Under the pieces are notes generated by a model, which saw nothing but the letters and a program-made list of their open reading frames with translations, had not been told where the DNA came from and did not search any database. Made by a program: the position numbers and the translations under genes. Shown piece by piece: positions 50,019-58,325 of a stretch of DNA of 64,000 nucleotides (positions within the stretch are counted from its first letter, which is position 1; the number at the start of each line of letters is the position of its first letter). The stretch covers positions 3,162,001 to 3,226,000 of the forward strand of contig NZ_CP049867.1 of the NCBI RefSeq assembly GCF_011299595.1. The letters are read 5' to 3'. The DNA is from Nocardioides sp. HDW12B (GTDB lineage Bacteria > Actinomycetota > Actinomycetes > Propionibacteriales > Nocardioidaceae).

Positions 50019-50030
50019 CCTAACGTTAGG
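50019..50030 (-). promoter_or_regulatory. Palindrome upstream of the small secreted protein gene
   Basis: CCTAACGTTAGG is a 12-bp palindrome about 70 nt before the ATG. It contains TAACGT, a possible -10 on the minus strand, so it may be an operator. Confidence 0.35.
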
Positions 50031-50092
50031 GAGACCGAACGGTCACGCGCCAGGGTCCAAAGGGCCCTTGCGCACCACCCGATCCGTCGTGG

Positions 50093-50854
50093 TCACGCCC
50101 ACCGACGCGCGATCCCGTAGGCCTGCGCCCCGTATCCCCCACCGAACAGCACGGCGTGCACGAGCAGGCAGTGCAGCTGGTGCACCCCCACCCGCTCGGA
50201 CCGCCCGGCGGCCGGTGGGTGCGCCTCGTCGTAGCCGGCCAGCAGCGCGTCGAGGTGCGGCGCCCCGAAGAGCGCCAGCAGCGCCAGGTCGGTCTCGCGG
50301 TGCCCGCCGTGGGCGGCCGGGTCGATGAGCACCACCCCGTCCGCGGTCCACATCACGTTGCCCGACCACAGGTCGCCGTGGATGCGTGCCGGGCGGTCGT
50401 CGGTGTCCAGCTCCCCGCCGGCGACCCGCTGCACGAGCCGCTCCAGGACGACGACCTCCCCGGCGTCGTACAGCCCGGCGTCACGGCACCGCGCCACCAT
50501 CGGCGCCAGCCGCGCCTCGGCGGAGAAGGCACCCCAGGTGGCCCAGGCCCCGAGCGGCAGCGGGAGCGGCTGGGACAGCGGTCCGAAGAACCCGGCACCG
50601 GTCCATCCCGCGGGCGGGCTCCCCCAGGCGTCGGCGCCGGCGTCGTGGGTGGCGGCCAGGGCACGACCGAACGAACGGGCAGCTTCCCGGGTCGGGGACA
50701 CCGGGACGAGCCGTTCGAGGTCGAGGTGCCCGTCCGAGCGTGCGTCGACCTCGACGACGCGCGCCCCGTCGGCGGCGCGCAGCCACTCCAGCCCGGCCGC
50801 CTCCCAGGCGAAGTAGCCGGGGGGTGCGGTGGGATCGGCCTTGCGGAACGTCAA
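50093..50854 (-). CDS. Fructosamine kinase family protein
   Basis: A 253-aa kinase-fold protein of the fructosamine-3-kinase/ribulosamine kinase family, which phosphorylates sugars on glycated amines to trigger deglycation. The Brenner-type catalytic segment is ARIHGDLWSGNVMWTADGVVLIDPAAHGGHRETDLALLALFG (HGDLWSGN; DPAAHGG), and WEAAGLEWLRAA matches the N-lobe. The start is TTG 50854: it overlaps the previous stop as TTGA and gives MTFRKADPTAPPGYF; readings starting further upstream would lie inside the methyltransferase gene. It ends an apparent operon. Confidence 0.87.
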   Translation of the reverse strand: MTFRKADPTAPPGYFAWEAAGLEWLRAADGARVVEVDARSDGHLDLERLVPVSPTREAARSFGRALAATHDAGADAWGSPPAGWTGAGFFGPLSQPLPLPLGAWATWGAFSAEARLAPMVARCRDAGLYDAGEVVVLERLVQRVAGGELDTDDRPARIHGDLWSGNVMWTADGVVLIDPAAHGGHRETDLALLALFGAPHLDALLAGYDEAHPPAAGRSERVGVHQLHCLLVHAVLFGGGYGAQAYGIARRWA

Positions 50855-51318
50855 CGCACGGGCCCGACCCACCGCGGCACGGTGGAGCGGTAGGAGGCGT
50901 AGCGGTCGCCGAAGAGCTCGGCCATCGACGCCTCCTCGGGCGGGATCTGCAGGTTGTCGATGACGGCCACCCAGGCCAGCAGCGGCAGGGCGGCGGCCGG
51001 ACGCCCGCGCCACACCGCGTGTGCCGTCAGCACGCCCGCCATGCCGACGTACATCGGGTTGCGGGTGTGGGCGAACGGGCCGTCGACGACGAGCTCGGTG
51101 GACTCACCGAGCCTGATCGGGTTCACGGTCGTGCCGCGGCGGCGGAAGCCACCGGCTGCGGAGCCCGCGAGCCCGGCCGACGCGGCCGCGACAGCGACCG
51201 CCACGGCACGGCGTGGCGCCGAGGGGCGAGGCCGGGGCACGAGGGCCCGCTGGGCCAGGGCGGCGGCCAGGCCGAGCACGGGCGGTGGGACGGGGAAGCC
51301 TCGGGTCGTGTGCGCCAT
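50851..51318 (-). CDS. Isoprenylcysteine methyltransferase-like membrane protein
   Basis: A 155-aa membrane protein of the PEMT/isoprenylcysteine carboxyl methyltransferase-like family. Two or three hydrophobic segments are visible (VLGLAAALAQRALV, AVAVAVAAASAGLAGSAAGG, AALPLLAWVAVI), with the family motif GPFAHTRNPMYVGMAG and the C-terminal LFGDRYASYRSTVPRW (SAM and catalytic region). The substrate is unknown. The ATG is 6 nt from TAGCCT, whose TAG is also the stop codon of the NUDIX gene. The stop overlaps the fructosamine kinase start. Confidence 0.85.
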   Translation of the reverse strand: MAHTTRGFPVPPPVLGLAAALAQRALVPRPRPSAPRRAVAVAVAAASAGLAGSAAGGFRRRGTTVNPIRLGESTELVVDGPFAHTRNPMYVGMAGVLTAHAVWRGRPAAALPLLAWVAVIDNLQIPPEEASMAELFGDRYASYRSTVPRWVGPVR

Positions 51319-51324
51319 CGACTC

Positions 51325-51330
51325 AGGCTA
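51325..51330 (-). promoter_or_regulatory. -10 hexamer TAGCCT, overlapping the NUDIX stop codon
   Basis: Minus-strand TAGCCT, 6 nt, then ATG at 51318. Its first three bases are the TAG stop codon of the upstream NUDIX gene. Confidence 0.5.
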
Positions 51331-51732
51331 GGCCTCGGGCGCCTCTCCCGCGAGCAGCCGCCGGCGCAGCTCGGGCAGGAAGGGGCGGTCCGGCTCCAGC
51401 CAGTCGACGTCGCCGAGCTCGTCGGCGCCCAGCGCCCGCACCCGGTCGTGCTCGAGCGGTCGCGGCTCGTCGTCGGTGGCGCACACCGCCACCCGCAGCA
51501 GGAGGCTGTCCCCGATGGGCTGCTCACCCGCGAGCCACCCCACCACGCGCGCCTCAACCCCCAGCTCCTCGCGCAGCTCGCGCACGACGGCGGCCTCCGG
51601 CGACTCCCCGGGCTCGACCTTCCCACCGGGGAGCTCCCAGCGTCCGGCGGCCGCCGGCGGGGAGGTACGCCGTGCAGCGAGGACCGTGCCGTCGCGCAGC
51701 AGGGCGGCGCCGACGACCAGGGTCCTGGTCAC
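51328..51732 (-). CDS. NUDIX hydrolase, MutT-like
   Basis: A 134-aa (deoxy)nucleoside-triphosphate pyrophosphohydrolase-like protein. The Nudix box [24 protein letters not shown] (residues about 36-59) is complete, and the RWELPGGK context is that of MutT-type sanitising enzymes. The substrate is inferred only by that resemblance. GTG start with GAGGG, part of the MOSC stop region, about 4 nt upstream. It lies 7 nt after the MOSC stop and is presumably in the same operon. Confidence 0.88.
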   Translation of the reverse strand: MTRTLVVGAALLRDGTVLAARRTSPPAAAGRWELPGGKVEPGESPEAAVVRELREELGVEARVVGWLAGEQPIGDSLLLRVAVCATDDEPRPLEHDRVRALGADELGDVDWLEPDRPFLPELRRRLLAGEAPEA

Positions 51733-51739
51733 CCGGCCC

Positions 51740-52573
51740 TCACAGCGGCGCCACCGTGTCGCCCACGCGCACCTCGGCGGCCGGGCCCTCGGCGCCCAGC
51801 TCCGGGACGAGACGGACGCCGAACCAGGTCGTCGCGTCCCACCTCCGGTGCCGCGCGAGGGTGCGGATCGGCTCGGCGGTGGTCTCGAGGCTGTCCAGCG
51901 CGATGGTCGTCATCACGCACCGGTCACAGAGCTCGCCCTGCCGGTACGTCGTGCCGCCGATGCGCAGGCGCTGCCAGCCGTCCTCGGCGAACGGCTCCTC
52001 CCCGTCGACGACGACGTTGGGGCGGAACCTCTCCACGGCCTCCTCCGGGTCGAGCCACTCCTCCTGGGACTCCTCGAGCACCCAGTCCCGCAAACGCTGC
52101 ACTGATGTCTGACTGACAAGAAGAATCGGTCCGGCGTCGGCCAGGCTCATCGACTCCCCGGGCCGCCCGCCGTGGGAGGCGCCGATCTCGCGAGCGGACG
52201 GGTCGGCCAGCCGCACGAACCGCAGCGGACGACCCACGAGGTCCGACAGCCACGTGCTCGCACCCGCGTCGCCGAGAGCCAGCCGGCTCACCCGGCTGAA
52301 GCCGACCTCCACGGTGGGGGCGTCGGGAGCGACGGTCGGCAGAAGGCACTCCGCCCCCTCGCGCGTGACGAGCCTGACCGCACCGTCGCCGGTGGGCTCA
52401 GCCGTGACGCCGAGCAGGGCGTGGCACTCGCGCGCCGTGACCGGGCGCCCGTCCGGGTCGACCAGGGCCCACCGCCGGTCCTCGTGCAGCCCCTGCGGCG
52501 TGACGACCGCGTGGTCGGTGCGGGTCCCCGCCATCGACTTCACCGGGTACGTCGTCAGCCGGGTCACCTGCAC
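51740..52573 (-). CDS. MOSC domain protein with beta-barrel N-domain
   Basis: A 277-aa protein of the YcbX/mARC-like family: an N-terminal MOSC_N beta-barrel ([22 protein letters not shown]...[11 protein letters not shown]) and a C-terminal MOSC domain ([35 protein letters not shown] with the Cys that binds molybdenum cofactor sulfur in homologues). Such proteins are molybdenum-cofactor enzymes that detoxify N-hydroxylated compounds. GTG start 6 nt from TAGGGT. The moeZ gene is 50 kb away in the same window. Confidence 0.88.
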   Translation of the reverse strand: MQVTRLTTYPVKSMAGTRTDHAVVTPQGLHEDRRWALVDPDGRPVTARECHALLGVTAEPTGDGAVRLVTREGAECLLPTVAPDAPTVEVGFSRVSRLALGDAGASTWLSDLVGRPLRFVRLADPSAREIGASHGGRPGESMSLADAGPILLVSQTSVQRLRDWVLEESQEEWLDPEEAVERFRPNVVVDGEEPFAEDGWQRLRIGGTTYRQGELCDRCVMTTIALDSLETTAEPIRTLARHRRWDATTWFGVRLVPELGAEGPAAEVRVGDTVAPL

Positions 52574-52579
52574 CCGGTC

Positions 52580-52585
52580 ACCCTA
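52580..52585 (-). promoter_or_regulatory. -10 hexamer TAGGGT, overlapping the PAP2 stop codon
   Basis: Minus-strand TAGGGT, 6 nt, then GTG at 52573. Its TAG is the stop codon of the upstream PAP2 gene. Confidence 0.5.
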
Positions 52586-53266
52586 GAGGGCAGGAGCCGT
52601 CCTGGCCGGTCGGCGCCGCGACGGCACCAGCGCCTCGCCCAGGCCGGCACAGGCGACGGCGATCAGGACCGACGCGACCACGTCGCTGGGTCGGTGCCAG
52701 GCGAGCACCACGGTCGCGAGTCCCACCGCCCCCACGACCGGGAGGGTGACCAGGAGGGTGGGCGCGCGCAGCACCCGCGGCACGGCGAGCACGAGTGCGG
52801 CCGCGACACCCGCGACCGCGGCGACGTGCCCGCTGGGGAACGAGTTCATCATCGTGGCGTCGAGCAGCGAGGGCCGCTCGAGACCGGCCTTGAGCACCTG
52901 CGAGACCACCACCGTCGTCGCCGCCACCGCCGCCACCACGACCGCGCGCCAGGGTCCGTGCACGGCGCCGGCGAGCGCGGCGACGGCCCCGGTCACGAGC
53001 AGCAGCAGCGGCACCTGGCCGACCTCGCCGAGGAGCCGGGCGGCCCAGCCGGTGTCCTCGACGGTCGTCGCCGCCCAGGTCATGAGCCGGTCGTCGACGT
53101 GCTGACCGGTGGGCGTCAGCACCGCGAGCAGGTAGACGCCGCCGACCGAGGCGGCCGCGACCAGGGCGGTGGCCCACGCCGCGACGGTCCGGGCCCGGCC
53201 ACCCCCGACGGGCTCCGGGCGGACGACGGTCCCGGGCTCGCGCGGCGGGGTGGTCAGGGGGCTCAT
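52583..53266 (-). CDS. PAP2-family membrane phosphatase
   Basis: A 227-aa integral membrane phosphatase with about six helices. The three PAP2 motifs are present: KAGLERP (start of motif 1), FPSGHVAA (motif 2) and VLAWHRPSDV (motif 3, His and Asp). It would dephosphorylate an isoprenoid or lipid phosphate at the membrane face. The ATG at 53266 follows a run of charged residues; a longer in-frame reading is not supported. CACAGT 6 nt upstream is a possible leaderless -10. The stop doubles as the -10 of the MOSC gene. Confidence 0.87.
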   Translation of the reverse strand: MSPLTTPPREPGTVVRPEPVGGGRARTVAAWATALVAAASVGGVYLLAVLTPTGQHVDDRLMTWAATTVEDTGWAARLLGEVGQVPLLLLVTGAVAALAGAVHGPWRAVVVAAVAATTVVVSQVLKAGLERPSLLDATMMNSFPSGHVAAVAGVAAALVLAVPRVLRAPTLLVTLPVVGAVGLATVVLAWHRPSDVVASVLIAVACAGLGEALVPSRRRPARTAPAL

Positions 53267-53372
53267 GCACCGACTGTGCCCGGGCGACCTGACAGTTCCC
53301 TGTGAGCCCGCTGGCCCGCGGGTGTGAGCCCGGCACCCTGGTGGACGGACCACGCTGGAGGACACTGACCCG

Positions 53373-53687
53373 GTGATCACCGAGCACGCCCTGCTGCCCG
53401 TCGTCCCCGGCCGCGAGGAGGAGTTCGAGCGTGCGCTCGACGACGCCCTCCCGATCATCGCCGGCATGCCCGGGTTCGGCGGCCTGACGGTCAGCCGGGG
53501 GATCGAGTCGCCCTCGACGTACCTCCTGCTCGTCGCGTGGGACTCCCTGGAGGACCACACGGAGGGGTTCCGCGGCTCGCCGGAGTACGCCCGTTGGAAG
53601 GCGCTGCTGCACGAGTTCTACGACCCGTTCCCGGTCGTGGAGCACTTCGCGGCCGTCGCGACCGTCGCGCCCGATGGGGCACGATAG
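53373..53687 (+). CDS. Antibiotic biosynthesis monooxygenase (ABM) domain protein
   Basis: A 104-aa dimeric alpha+beta barrel protein of the ABM family (ITEHALLPVVPGREEEFERALDDALPIIAGMPGFGGLTVSRGIE and YLLLVAWDSLEDHTEGFRGSPEY). Some members are haem-degrading or quinone-forming monooxygenases; others have unknown roles. GTG start behind GGAGG at about 11 nt, somewhat long. No cofactor-binding His cluster can be assigned from sequence. The next gene starts 6 nt after its stop. Confidence 0.85.
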   Translation: MITEHALLPVVPGREEEFERALDDALPIIAGMPGFGGLTVSRGIESPSTYLLLVAWDSLEDHTEGFRGSPEYARWKALLHEFYDPFPVVEHFAAVATVAPDGAR

Positions 53688-53692
53688 GGGGC

Positions 53693-53878
53693 ATGCAGGG
53701 AGCGATCGTCGGGGACCCGGCCCAGCGCTGGAAGTGCTGGGTGATCACCCACAAGTACGTCCGCATTCGCTACCCCGACAGCCCCGACGGCTACTTCCTG
53801 CGTTGCGCGCGCTGCGGCAAGGAGCGGGAGGAGCGTGGCGGCGCCGGCTACTCCGGCGGGATGGACCTCGGCTCCTGA
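53693..53878 (+). CDS. Small zinc-ribbon-like protein
   Basis: A 61-aa protein: MQGAIVGDPAQRWKCWVITHKYVRIRYPDSPDGYFLRCARCGKERE... with WKCW and CARCGK, which could form a small zinc-binding or redox site. It resembles short actinobacterial proteins with a WxxHxW...YxxCxxCGK pattern. It starts 6 nt after the ABM stop and precedes the desaturase by 56 nt. Function unknown. Confidence 0.72.
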   Translation: MQGAIVGDPAQRWKCWVITHKYVRIRYPDSPDGYFLRCARCGKEREERGGAGYSGGMDLGS

Positions 53879-53934
53879 CGGGCCCGTCGGCGGCGGCGTA
53901 CGGTGGAGGAGGGGCCCGACCCGAGGAGCCGCAC

Positions 53935-54888
53935 ATGCCGGACACACCGACCAACCTGCTCGAGCAGCTCGAGCCCGTCGTGGCCGAGAACCTCGACCGC
54001 CACCTGGGCCTGGCCCAGGAGTGGCACCCCCACGACTACGTCCCGTGGAGCCAGGGGCGCGACTTCGCCTTCCTCGGCGGTGAGGACTACTCACCCGAGC
54101 AGTCGCAGCTGTCGGAGACCGCCAAGGCCGCGATGTTCACCAACCTGCTCACCGAGGACAACCTGCCCTCCTACCACCGCGAGATCGCCACCCGCTTCGG
54201 GCGGGACGGCGCCTGGGGCACCTGGGTGGGCCGTTGGACCGCGGAGGAGAACCGGCACGGCATCGCGATGCGCGACTACCTCGTCGTCACCCGCGGTGTC
54301 GACCCGGTCGAGCTCGAGCGGGCGCGGATGGACTACATGACCTCCGGCTACGACTCCGGCGACAAGACCGCGCTGGAGGCCGTGACCTACGTGTCCTTCC
54401 AGGAGCTGGCCACGCGGGTCTCGCACCGCAACACCGGCAAGGTGACCGGCGACCCGATCGCCGACAAGATGCTGGCGCGGATCTCCAAGGACGAGAACCT
54501 GCACATGGTCTTCTACCGCAACATCGTCGCGGCGGCGCTCGAGATCGCCCCCGACGAGACGATGCGGGCGATCGCCGACGAGGTCATCGGCTTCGAGATG
54601 CCCGGCGCGACCATGGCCGGCTTCCGGCGCAGCTCGATGATCATCGCCAAGGCCGGGATCTACGACCTGCGCCTGCACCACGACGAGGTGATCATGCCGA
54701 TCCTGCGGCACTGGAAGGTCTTCGACCGCTCCGACTTCGGCCCCGTCGGCGAGCAGGCCCGCGACGACCTGGCCCAGTTCCTGTCCGCGCTGGACAAGCA
54801 GGCGGCGACGTTCGTCGACCGGCGCGCGGTCGGGCGCGAGCGCGACATCGCGCGGGGGCGGGACAACTCGGCCGACATCGCCTCCTGA
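53935..54888 (+). CDS. Acyl-[ACP] desaturase (DesA-like diiron)
   Basis: A 317-aa soluble diiron fatty-acid desaturase of the DesA1/DesA2 family in actinobacteria. The two iron-binding helices carry EENRHG (about residues 104-109) and DENLHM (about 188-193), giving Glu and His ligands; SYHREIATRFGRDGAWGTWVGRW and SHRNTGKVTGDP are also typical. It introduces a double bond into an acyl-ACP with a ferredoxin donor. ATG with GAGGAG 6 nt upstream. It is followed by a VOC protein after 16 nt. Confidence 0.9.
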   Translation: MPDTPTNLLEQLEPVVAENLDRHLGLAQEWHPHDYVPWSQGRDFAFLGGEDYSPEQSQLSETAKAAMFTNLLTEDNLPSYHREIATRFGRDGAWGTWVGRWTAEENRHGIAMRDYLVVTRGVDPVELERARMDYMTSGYDSGDKTALEAVTYVSFQELATRVSHRNTGKVTGDPIADKMLARISKDENLHMVFYRNIVAAALEIAPDETMRAIADEVIGFEMPGATMAGFRRSSMIIAKAGIYDLRLHHDEVIMPILRHWKVFDRSDFGPVGEQARDDLAQFLSALDKQAATFVDRRAVGRERDIARGRDNSADIAS

Positions 54889-54904
54889 GGGCAGGTACGT
54901 CGAC

Positions 54905-55249
54905 GTGCGGCACGTCTTCGCGGGCATCCGCGTCTCCGACCTCGAGGCCTCGGCGGCCTGGTTCGAGCGACTGCTCGGCCGGGCGGCCGACTTCGCCCCC
55001 AACGACACCGAGCTGGTCTGGGACCTCAACGAGGGCGGCTCGCTCTTCCTCGAGCGGTCGTCCGAGGGCGCGGGTTTCGCGCGGGTGACGGTGTTCGTCG
55101 ACGACCTGGAGGCGTTCCTCGCCGCGGCCGCGTCGCGGGGCGTCGAGCCGACGAAGCGCGAGACCTACGACAACGGCGTGCGGCACGCCACCTTCCACGA
55201 CCCCGACGGCAACGACGTCAGCTTCGGCGACCTGCCCGCTGCTCCCTGA
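54905..55249 (+). CDS. VOC (glyoxalase/dioxygenase) superfamily protein
   Basis: A 114-aa two-module VOC-fold protein: VFAGIRVSDLEASAAWFERLLGR and RVTVFVDDLEAFLAAAASRG...HATFHDPDGNDVSFGD. The fold binds a divalent metal in glyoxalase I, dioxygenases and fosfomycin-resistance enzymes; here the typical His/Glu set is only partly visible, so the function is open. GTG start 16 nt after the desaturase stop; it ends 16 nt before a convergent methyltransferase gene. Confidence 0.85.
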   Translation: MRHVFAGIRVSDLEASAAWFERLLGRAADFAPNDTELVWDLNEGGSLFLERSSEGAGFARVTVFVDDLEAFLAAAASRGVEPTKRETYDNGVRHATFHDPDGNDVSFGDLPAAP

Positions 55250-55265
55250 CCTGGGTGCGTCACCG

Positions 55266-55925
55266 TCAGTCGTCGCCGAGGCCGTGCTTGCGCAGCAGCA
55301 GCGCCCCGTGGAGGAAGCGCTCGTCGGGACCCGGCTCGCGGACGCGCCGGTGGGTCTCCTCCAGGCCCGCGTCGTGCAGCCGGGCGACCAGCTCGTCGGT
55401 GGGCCACAGGTATCCGGTCACGACGCGGTGGTCGTAGGCGACGACCTCGCCGCGCTCTCCGTCCTGGTCCGCCTTGAAGCCGACGAGCAGACGCCCGCCG
55501 GGCACGAGCACCCGCGCCACCTCGGCGAGCACCGTGCCGAGGTCCTCCGGCGGCGTGTGGATGAGGGAGAACCAGCAGGCGGCGCCGTCGAGCGTCTCGT
55601 CGTCGAAGGGGAGGTCGGACAGCGAGCCGACCTGGACGTCGAGGTCGGGGTGCGCCAGGCGGGCCATCGTCACGAAGACCGGAGAGAGGTCGACGGCGAC
55701 GACGTCGAGGCCCTGGTCCGCGAGGTGCGCCGCCCAGTGGCCGGGCCCGCAGCCGAGGTCACCGACCCGGACGCCGCCGTCGTCGAGCACTAGCCGGGCG
55801 AGCTCGCCGTACGCAGCCCGGTCGGCCGGGTGTGCCCGACGGACGTCGGCGAAGAGCTCGGCGTACTGCGGGGCGAGACGGTCGTAGGCCTCGCTGACGT
55901 CGCGTTCGCTCGGGGTGGTCGGCAC
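55266..55925 (-). CDS. Class I SAM-dependent methyltransferase
   Basis: A 219-aa methyltransferase of the type 11 (UbiE-like) fold: VGDLGCGPGHWAAHLADQG is the SAM-binding loop, VVAVDLSPVFVTMARLAHP the acidic loop, and EVARVLVPGGRLLVGFKAD the post-catalytic strand. The substrate is not known. GTG start 3 nt after the previous stop, so it belongs to the operon epimerase - unknown membrane protein - methyltransferase. Confidence 0.87.
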   Translation of the reverse strand: MPTTPSERDVSEAYDRLAPQYAELFADVRRAHPADRAAYGELARLVLDDGGVRVGDLGCGPGHWAAHLADQGLDVVAVDLSPVFVTMARLAHPDLDVQVGSLSDLPFDDETLDGAACWFSLIHTPPEDLGTVLAEVARVLVPGGRLLVGFKADQDGERGEVVAYDHRVVTGYLWPTDELVARLHDAGLEETHRRVREPGPDERFLHGALLLRKHGLGDD

Positions 55926-55928
55926 CGC

Positions 55929-56654
55929 TCAGCTGCTCGTGGTGCTCCGGCCGAGCGCCTCGAGGAACCGGGGCGCTCCGCCGTAGCGCTGCCAGACCTC
56001 GGGCGGCACGTGGCGCCACGGGGCGGCAGCCTTCTCGAGCTCCTCGAACATCTGGTCCTCGCCCGACCAGAACCGCCACGGGGTGACGCGCGTGACCCAC
56101 CCGGGCTGGAAGGCGAAGCCGAAGCCGAGGTCGTCGATGGCGGCGCGGACCTGCTCGGTCAGGAGAGCCTGGCCGAAGGCCGGGTCGCCCACCGTCTGCC
56201 AGCGCCGGTCGAAGCGGCCGTCGCCGACCTCGAACTCCGGCACGTTGGCGGTGAGCTGCTCGCGGCCCATCTTGTGGTTGCCGCGCACCACCGACAGACG
56301 CGGGAAGTCCTGCTCGACGGCGATCGCGACGATGTTGTAGCTCTCGGAGTCGGTCTGCCCCTCGCCGGGGTCCGGCTCCTGCTGCGTCCACCGCAGGCTC
56401 ATGAACCGCACGCCCTGGTGCTCGCCGACGACCGCGTCACGGATTCTGCCGCCGGGCCGGATCGCGCGGGCGAAGGGCCAGCCCTCCCAGCCGCTGAGCG
56501 CCTCGAAGCTGTCGTCGGGCAGGCGCTGGAAGCCACGCTCCTCGATGGCGGCCTTGCCGCGCTGGGTGCGACGCACCGAGCGGACGACGACGAGGACCAT
56601 CGCCAGGGCGAGCAACGCGAAGGCGGATCCGAAGATGATCGCGGGGAGCGGCAC
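55929..56654 (-). CDS. Single-pass membrane protein of unknown function
   Basis: A 241-aa protein with one N-terminal membrane helix (LPAIIFGSAFALLALAMVLVVV, residues 3-24) and a soluble cytoplasmic or exported domain, by topology most likely cytosolic, since a basic RSVRRTQRGK segment follows the helix. It includes WEGWPFARAIRPGGRIRDAVVGEHQGVRFMSLRW and FAFQPGWVTRVTPWRFWSGEDQMFEELEKAA. I do not recognise a catalytic motif. GTG 4 nt after the epimerase stop. Confidence 0.75.
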   Translation of the reverse strand: MPLPAIIFGSAFALLALAMVLVVVRSVRRTQRGKAAIEERGFQRLPDDSFEALSGWEGWPFARAIRPGGRIRDAVVGEHQGVRFMSLRWTQQEPDPGEGQTDSESYNIVAIAVEQDFPRLSVVRGNHKMGREQLTANVPEFEVGDGRFDRRWQTVGDPAFGQALLTEQVRAAIDDLGFGFAFQPGWVTRVTPWRFWSGEDQMFEELEKAAAPWRHVPPEVWQRYGGAPRFLEALGRSTTSS

Positions 56655-56657
56655 GGG

Positions 56658-57563
56658 TCACGCCCGTCCGGTGCCGGGGTCGTCGAGGACGTCGCGCCAC
56701 GAGTGCTGCGGGTCGAAACCCACCAGCTCACGCGCCTTGTCGATGGCGTAGAACGTCTCGTCGCGCCCCATCTCCCGGCGCACCTCGACGCCGTCGTAGA
56801 ACCGCTCGATGACCTCGCTCGTCGTCGCGGTCACGGACATGTCGGCGTTGGCGACGTTGAACACCTGGTAGCCGAGGCCGTCGGTCTCCAGGCAGCGCTG
56901 GACCATCTGGCCCAGGTCGCGCACGTCGATGTAGGCGAAGATGTTGCGCCGCCGCAGGGACGGGTCGGTCAGGAACGGCGGGAACATCTCGGCGTACTCG
57001 TGGGGCTCGATGACGTTGTTGATCCGCAGGCCGTAGACGTCGGCGCCCGTGCGGCGCTGGAAGGAGCGCGCCGTCACCTCGTTGGCCACCTTCGACGTCG
57101 CGTAGGAGTCCTCCGGGACCGTTGGGTGCTCCTCGTCGACGGGGACGTAGAGCGGCTTGCGCTCGCCCTGCGCGAAGCAGACGCCGTACGTCGTCTCCGA
57201 GGACGCGAAGATGACCTTCTTGATCCCCAGGCGGGTGGCGGCCTCGAGCACGTTGTAGGTGCTGACCGTGTTGGTGGCGTACGTCGTGGCGTCACTGGTC
57301 ACGAGGATCGCCGGGATGGCGGCGAAGTGGACGACGGCGTCGTACGACGGCTTCTCGTCCAGCTCCAGCTCGTCGAAGGAGGCCGTGCCCGCGAGGGCGG
57401 AGTAGACCTCCCCGGCGTTCGTGAGGTCGACGCGGAGGTCGTTGACGTGGGGGTGCTTGAGGGGGACGAGGTCGGCGTTGGTGACCTGGTGACCCTGCTC
57501 GGCGAGGTAGGGCGCGACGTGCTTGCCGGCCTTGCCGCTGCCACCGGTGAAGAGGATGCGCAT
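56658..57563 (-). CDS. NAD-dependent epimerase/dehydratase (extended SDR)
   Basis: A 301-aa sugar-nucleotide epimerase/dehydratase-like protein. Rossmann loop GGSGKAGKHVAPYL (residues 7-20, a GxxGxxG type), DLTNAGEV, AAIPAI and the active site SYATSKVANE with the YxxxK pair. The type resembles nucleoside-diphosphate-sugar epimerases; the sugar is unknown. First gene of a three-gene operon; its ATG lies 61 nt before the next gene's 3' end. Alternative: a reductase of the same family. Confidence 0.88.
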   Translation of the reverse strand: MRILFTGGSGKAGKHVAPYLAEQGHQVTNADLVPLKHPHVNDLRVDLTNAGEVYSALAGTASFDELELDEKPSYDAVVHFAAIPAILVTSDATTYATNTVSTYNVLEAATRLGIKKVIFASSETTYGVCFAQGERKPLYVPVDEEHPTVPEDSYATSKVANEVTARSFQRRTGADVYGLRINNVIEPHEYAEMFPPFLTDPSLRRRNIFAYIDVRDLGQMVQRCLETDGLGYQVFNVANADMSVTATTSEVIERFYDGVEVRREMGRDETFYAIDKARELVGFDPQHSWRDVLDDPGTGRA

Positions 57564-57622
57564 GGCGTCTGTCTACCCCTCGTGGCCGGGGTCCAGTCCT
57601 CCCCGGCCACGCGGGCAGCGGC

Positions 57623-58141
57623 TCAGGACGTGACGCAGTGGTGCCAGAACAACTGGCCGGAGGCGTTGGTGACGCTGAAGCCAAAGCTGTCGAGGGCGAT
57701 GGGCGTGTGCGGGTACTCCGTCGTGAAGTCTCCGCTGAACTCGTACTGACTGAGGTTCCCGTCCGCCCACGTGTACTCGTCGTGCGTCGCGATCCACCGG
57801 AGCTCGGCGATGGTCGGGAGCCGGCCGCCGCGCCGGTTGCAGTCGTCGACCGCGGACTGGTGGCTCGTCGGGCCGGTGGCGACGCGACGGACACAGCCCC
57901 CGAACGCCTTGGACTCCCCGGTGGCGCATCGGGTGTTCAGTCGATCGCGCGGGATCGACCCGGGAGCGACGTCGCGGCCTGCGATCGTGCCGTCGCGGAT
58001 GTCGCGACTCTGGACCGTGTCGTCCTTGATGTCGCTCGAGGTGATCTGCCCGGCGGCGTAGCCCACCCCGCCCGAGGCGAGGACGAGCGCGGCGACGACG
58101 AGGAGCAACGAGGGGGTCAGGCGGTGTCGAGGTCTCGGCAT
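57623..58141 (-). CDS. Secreted protein with ITSSDIKDGT-type repeats
   Basis: A 172-aa exported protein: signal peptide LLLVVAALVLASGGVGYAAGQ, followed by turn-rich repeats ITSSDIKDDTVQSRDIRDGTIAGRDVAPGSI as in many actinobacterial surface proteins, and a C-terminal domain (DDCNRRGGRLPTIAELRWIATHDEYTWADGN) that resembles the C-type-lectin/FGE-like Trp-rich repeats. Likely surface-bound or secreted; the function is unknown. The ATG has TACCGT 5 nt upstream. Confidence 0.78.
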   Translation of the reverse strand: MPRPRHRLTPSLLLVVAALVLASGGVGYAAGQITSSDIKDDTVQSRDIRDGTIAGRDVAPGSIPRDRLNTRCATGESKAFGGCVRRVATGPTSHQSAVDDCNRRGGRLPTIAELRWIATHDEYTWADGNLSQYEFSGDFTTEYPHTPIALDSFGFSVTNASGQLFWHHCVTS

Positions 58142-58325
58142 GCCTCACGGTATTTCTCGCTCCGCGACGCGTGCAGGGACAGAGGTCCTGGGGCGTTGCC
58201 CCTCGCGGACTGCCTCCGGTCTCGGACTCGATGGTTCGCCGTGGTCGCGCGATCGTGTGCGATCGGAGTCACCCTGGCGGCAGCAGATGCACACGATCCG
58301 GGCTCGGCCGCGCCGGCCTCCGCCG

